From positions 10,540,001-10,604,000 of the forward strand of contig OZ176052.1 of the NCBI GenBank assembly GCA_964247055.1: DNA of 64,000 nt. Direction: 5' to 3'. The notes beneath the pieces were generated by a model. That model was not told the DNA's origin and did not search any database. It saw only the letters and a list, made by a program, of their open reading frames with translations. The number at the start of each line of letters is the position of its first letter. Positions within the stretch are counted from its first letter, which is position 1. This document shows, piece by piece, positions 60,800 through 64,000 of the stretch. This stretch comes from Paragordius varius. Lineage: Eukaryota; Nematomorpha. The translations under genes and the position numbers were made by a program.

Positions 60800-62829
60800 C
60801 GTCATTGCATCAGAGATAACGAACTATAGCAATAAAATTGCATTTCTCTGTAAAATCAAATGCTAAGCGCATCCACCATAGTAGAGACAAAGTCACAACG
60901 ACGCAATAATGTCTTTGAGTCAATTTTCCGGAAAACATTTTGGACCATTCGATTTCAAATATGATTTTTATGTATTTTATTTTAATTGCGCCGAACATAG
61001 CTCGCTTTTTTAATTTAGGCCCTCTTTTTACCCGCTCCCCCCGTAAAATGCCATAAGTCCACAAAAATGTTTTAATCTATTTTTCGCCCAAGGTATGAGA
61101 CCGTAAAAATTTAATGAGGATTCCAGTTATTCCGTGTTAAAAGGCAGAAATTTTAGTCGTGTGAACAGAGACCCGCTAAAAACTGCCCCGTCATATCGAA
61201 ATTGCGTGCCTTTGGGGCTAAATTTCAGAAAACCTATCAGGACAGCAGCTTAAAATATTACCCGTAACAAGGCTATAATTTAGGTCGAGCGGTTTTTTAA
61301 AATTAATCGTTAATTGGGCCCTGCCCTGAAAAAGGCGCTACAATAGAATCATTTTTTTAGTTTAGAGGTATTTTTTCCAAAAACTAATCAGAGCAAATGG
61401 AAACAATCATGATTTCAGATATTCTCCACAAAAAGGTGAAAATTTTAATCAAGCGCTTTTTTTGTATCAGTCTGGGTTGGGAGCTGCCCGCCTAAAACTG
61501 CGCCATCCTATCATATTGCGTTGTTTAGGAGTTAATATTCAGAAAACTTATCAGGCCATATATGTTTAATAACGGCCTGAAATATTACCCGTAAAAAGGC
61601 AAAAAATATGTCGAGCGGTTTATTTATATTAGCCGTTAATTAGGCCCTTTACGCCCTAAAAAATGCGCTATTATTGAACTATTATTGGTTTTGAAGCCAT
61701 TCTTTCAAAAACTATTTAGAACATATGGAATGAATGATGATTCCAGTTATTCCCCTATCAAAAAATTTTATCGAACTCTTTTTTTATATTGACCTTTGGG
61801 TAGGGGTATACCCACCTACAGCGCCACCATATCGATACTCTGGAGGCAAATTTTAAAAAACTTAGCATGCAATATGGGTTTAATAATGGCTTGAAATATT
61901 ACCCTTAAAAAGGCACAAATTTAAGTGACGTGTTTTTTTAAAATTACCCCTTAATTAGGCCCTTGCCAAATGCGCCACCATAGAATGACTTTTTTGGTTT
62001 GAGGCAATTTTTCGAAAATTCAATGAGAGCATATGGAATCAATCATGATGGGTATTATCCGAATTAAGGTGAAAAATTTAATCTAGCGATTTTTTGTTTC
62101 GCCCCTGTTTAGGGGGCTACCCTTTTAAAACTGCATCACCATATTGATACAGCATGACTTTGAAGCCAAATTTGAGAAAACCTATGAGACTATGTGAGTT
62201 CAATAAGGGCCTAAAATATTTATTACCCTTTAAAAAACAAATTTAGAATAGGGGGTTATTTAATGAGTCGCTAAGTAAAGTTTTAGGCCCTGAAATATGC
62301 GCTGCCATGGAACAATATTTTTGTTTTGAAACAATTCCAATAACTTATAGGAACATATGAAATCCATAATAATTTCAGATTTTCCCCATATAAAGGCAAG
62401 AATTTACCTCAGCGCTTTTTTCATATAGGTCTATATGTAGGGGTCTACCGGTTTAAAACTAGGCGCCATACAAAAATGGCCTGATTTTGGAGCTAATTTT
62501 CTAAAAACTAAAGAAGCCATAGGAGTTCAATAAAGGCTTTAAATAATACCCATAAAAAGGTAAAAATTGTAATCTAGCGGTTTTTTCCGTTAGCCGTTAA
62601 TTTGGGTCATTCACCTCAGTAAACAATATATTAGTATGAATGCACAGTTTTGAAAATTCTATAGAACACCTTTTTGAATATCCTATGAGATTATAATTAA
62701 ATAATGTTTCAAAATAATCCACATATATGGATCACAATTTTGTTGATGCTCTTTTTCAAATAGCGCCCCCCTCCAGCTCAAGAAGTCCCAAGATCTTCGG
62801 ACTTCGTATCAGCCCGAGATTTACGCTAG
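60800..62829 (+). mobile_element. Helitron-like non-autonomous element, copy 2
   Basis: Ends with GAGATTTACGCTAG then T at 62829, identical in its last 14 nt to copy 1. The preceding 170 nt also match ('aataatgtttcaaaataatcc', then a C-rich block). The left part (60900-61180) matches copy 1 body units, including 'gatttaggccctctttttac'-like sequence at about 61012. The middle is a five-unit tandem array. No Rep/helicase. The left end is not fixed. Confidence 0.62.
61180..62640. repeat. Tandem array of about 320-nt units, five copies
   Basis: The landmark TTAATT(A/G)GG-CC recurs near 61311, 61637, 61952, about 62272 and 62598, a spacing of 315-326 nt. Each unit also holds a 'ttaatcaagcg' block, a 'gggagctgcccgcctaaaac' block, 'tgcgcca' and a 'cctgaaatattacccgtaaa' block. 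Units have diverged substantially. Confidence 0.8.
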
Positions 62830-62849
62830 TATATAATAAAAATATAGAA

Positions 62850-63240
62850 TTGTGGCTTTAAGGCAATTTCCTGAGAAATGTTGAGGCCCATTCAATTCAA
62901 ATATTTATTTTTTTATATTTTTTACAAATGCGCCTAACATAGTCGGCTTATATTTTTTGAATTAGCTTGTGTATTTAGCCTTTCCCTTGTAAATAAATTT
63001 TTGCAAAAACAATGTCCTCAAAAATTTGGCAATTCTTCTCCAAGTTATGAAACTATAAGAATAGGGGTTAAAGGTATTCCCTGTATAAATGATTAAATCC
63101 AACTTTTTCTATTAGCCGCTGGATAGGGCTACTCCATATAAAAATAACACGCCTTTGAATCGTAATAAAACCTATAAGACCATATGGACTTAATTGTTTT
63201 AGGTCCCATAACCAAAAATAAACAAGCGCTTTTTAAAAAT
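62850..63240. repeat. Further degraded unit of the Helitron-like family
   Basis: After the CTAG end the same body unit starts again in degraded form ('aacatagtcggct', 'tagccgctggatagggctac'). It probably belongs to a third, overlapping copy. Confidence 0.5.
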
Positions 63241-64000
63241 AGTTCCACACACTATGCTTCGTCGAATGTGACTTTGCAGCTCTTTCAGAGAAAGACGACC
63301 AATAATTTTTAGTATTCGGTATTTCCCGTTGCGCAAACAATAATTCAAGATCTTTTAAGTTAATCCATGATGATTAGTACCCCCATAAAGATCACCCCTT
63401 TAAACAGTATCTATGGATAAATGTTATTAAGCTTATACGAGAAACAATCTTTTATCGCCTAATGATATTATCTACTAAGTCATTACGAAGCGTCCGGCCA
63501 CAATTAGTAATGTATTATATTCATTTCACATTATTTAATTTTATATTCTCCGTTGAATTTAATTGGCCTATTGTTTTTATTGGACGACTATTCTAATGTT
63601 AGTCCCTTGAAGTTAGGTACATCAAAGCCTAGTGATAAATATATAATTAAAAATTATATTTAAAAATCGAAATAATTTTATTTGATAAGTCCAAAGCTCT
63701 AAACAAAAATTATTGTAAGTAACCAAATAAGTTTTAATAAATGTCAAATGGTCATATTGATTCTTTATTTTCCTACATTGTATTCAATACTTTACCTTGG
63801 GGTAGTTTTATGACCAGAGAAATCAGAATTCGCATATAAGTATAATATATTAATCAAAATTAGCTTTATAAGTGCAATTTTTTAAAAAAAACATAAAAAA
63901 CTCTTTATCTTATAAATTTTCGGTCATTTTTCCTCAAATCTCTTATAAAAGCTAACACAGCCACAAAAAATATATATGAAATAAATATTTAATAGGAAAA
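63241..64000. other. Gene-free AT-rich stretch
   Basis: No exon or RNA gene recognised. A short stretch near 63300-63420 resembles 54070-54290. Confidence 0.4.

Noticed and set aside
1-64000. CRISPR arrays, tRNA or rRNA genes, bacterial-type operons
   Set aside because: None recognised on either strand; the gene structure is plainly eukaryotic. A tRNA search tool was not available, so a divergent tRNA cannot be excluded.

Overview
The window is AT-rich eukaryotic DNA with small GT-AG introns, single-copy metazoan housekeeping genes and many decayed transposons. Mediator subunit MED23, a Kunitz inhibitor and S1A proteases point to an animal. The AT bias, gene divergence and protease/inhibitor set would suit a parasitic animal such as a myxozoan cnidarian, but that placement is inference.

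Layout: (1) 640-5157 (+) holds the 3' thirteen exons of the U3 snoRNP/SSU-processome WD40 protein UTP13/TBL3. (2) 5200-12900 is mostly gene-free, with one possible orphan exon, hAT-like fragments, a 1.5-kb element with long inverted repeats and TA target duplication, and a more GC-rich membrane-protein-like relic. (3) 12924-14843 (-) is a complete secreted S1 protease homologue in which all three catalytic residues are replaced. (4) 17092-20529 is a hAT element with a perfect 8-bp target duplication, followed by an RTE-like LINE (21763-24700) and two mariner relics. (5) 28310-42832 (-) is a complete 28-exon MED23 gene, reconstructed by homology and splice phase to 2015 aa. It contains five putative introns of only 19-28 nt and a 12-nt microexon; two large introns carry mariner relics. 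(6) 46100-47329 and 60800-62829 are Helitron-like elements with internal tandem repeats and a hairpin-plus-CTAG end. (7) 47771-48107 (+) is a secreted single-domain Kunitz inhibitor, and 51179-52878 (+) a secreted S1A protease with an intact triad. (8) 57428-60362 (+) is a five-exon gene of unknown function.

The genes do not form an operon. The only plausible functional grouping is the secreted protease, its catalytically dead homologue and the Kunitz inhibitor (P1 lysine), which could belong to one extracellular proteolysis system. UTP13 and MED23 are unrelated nuclear housekeeping functions. All exon models are inferred by reading splice sites, frame and remembered family sequence; no transcript data or search was available.
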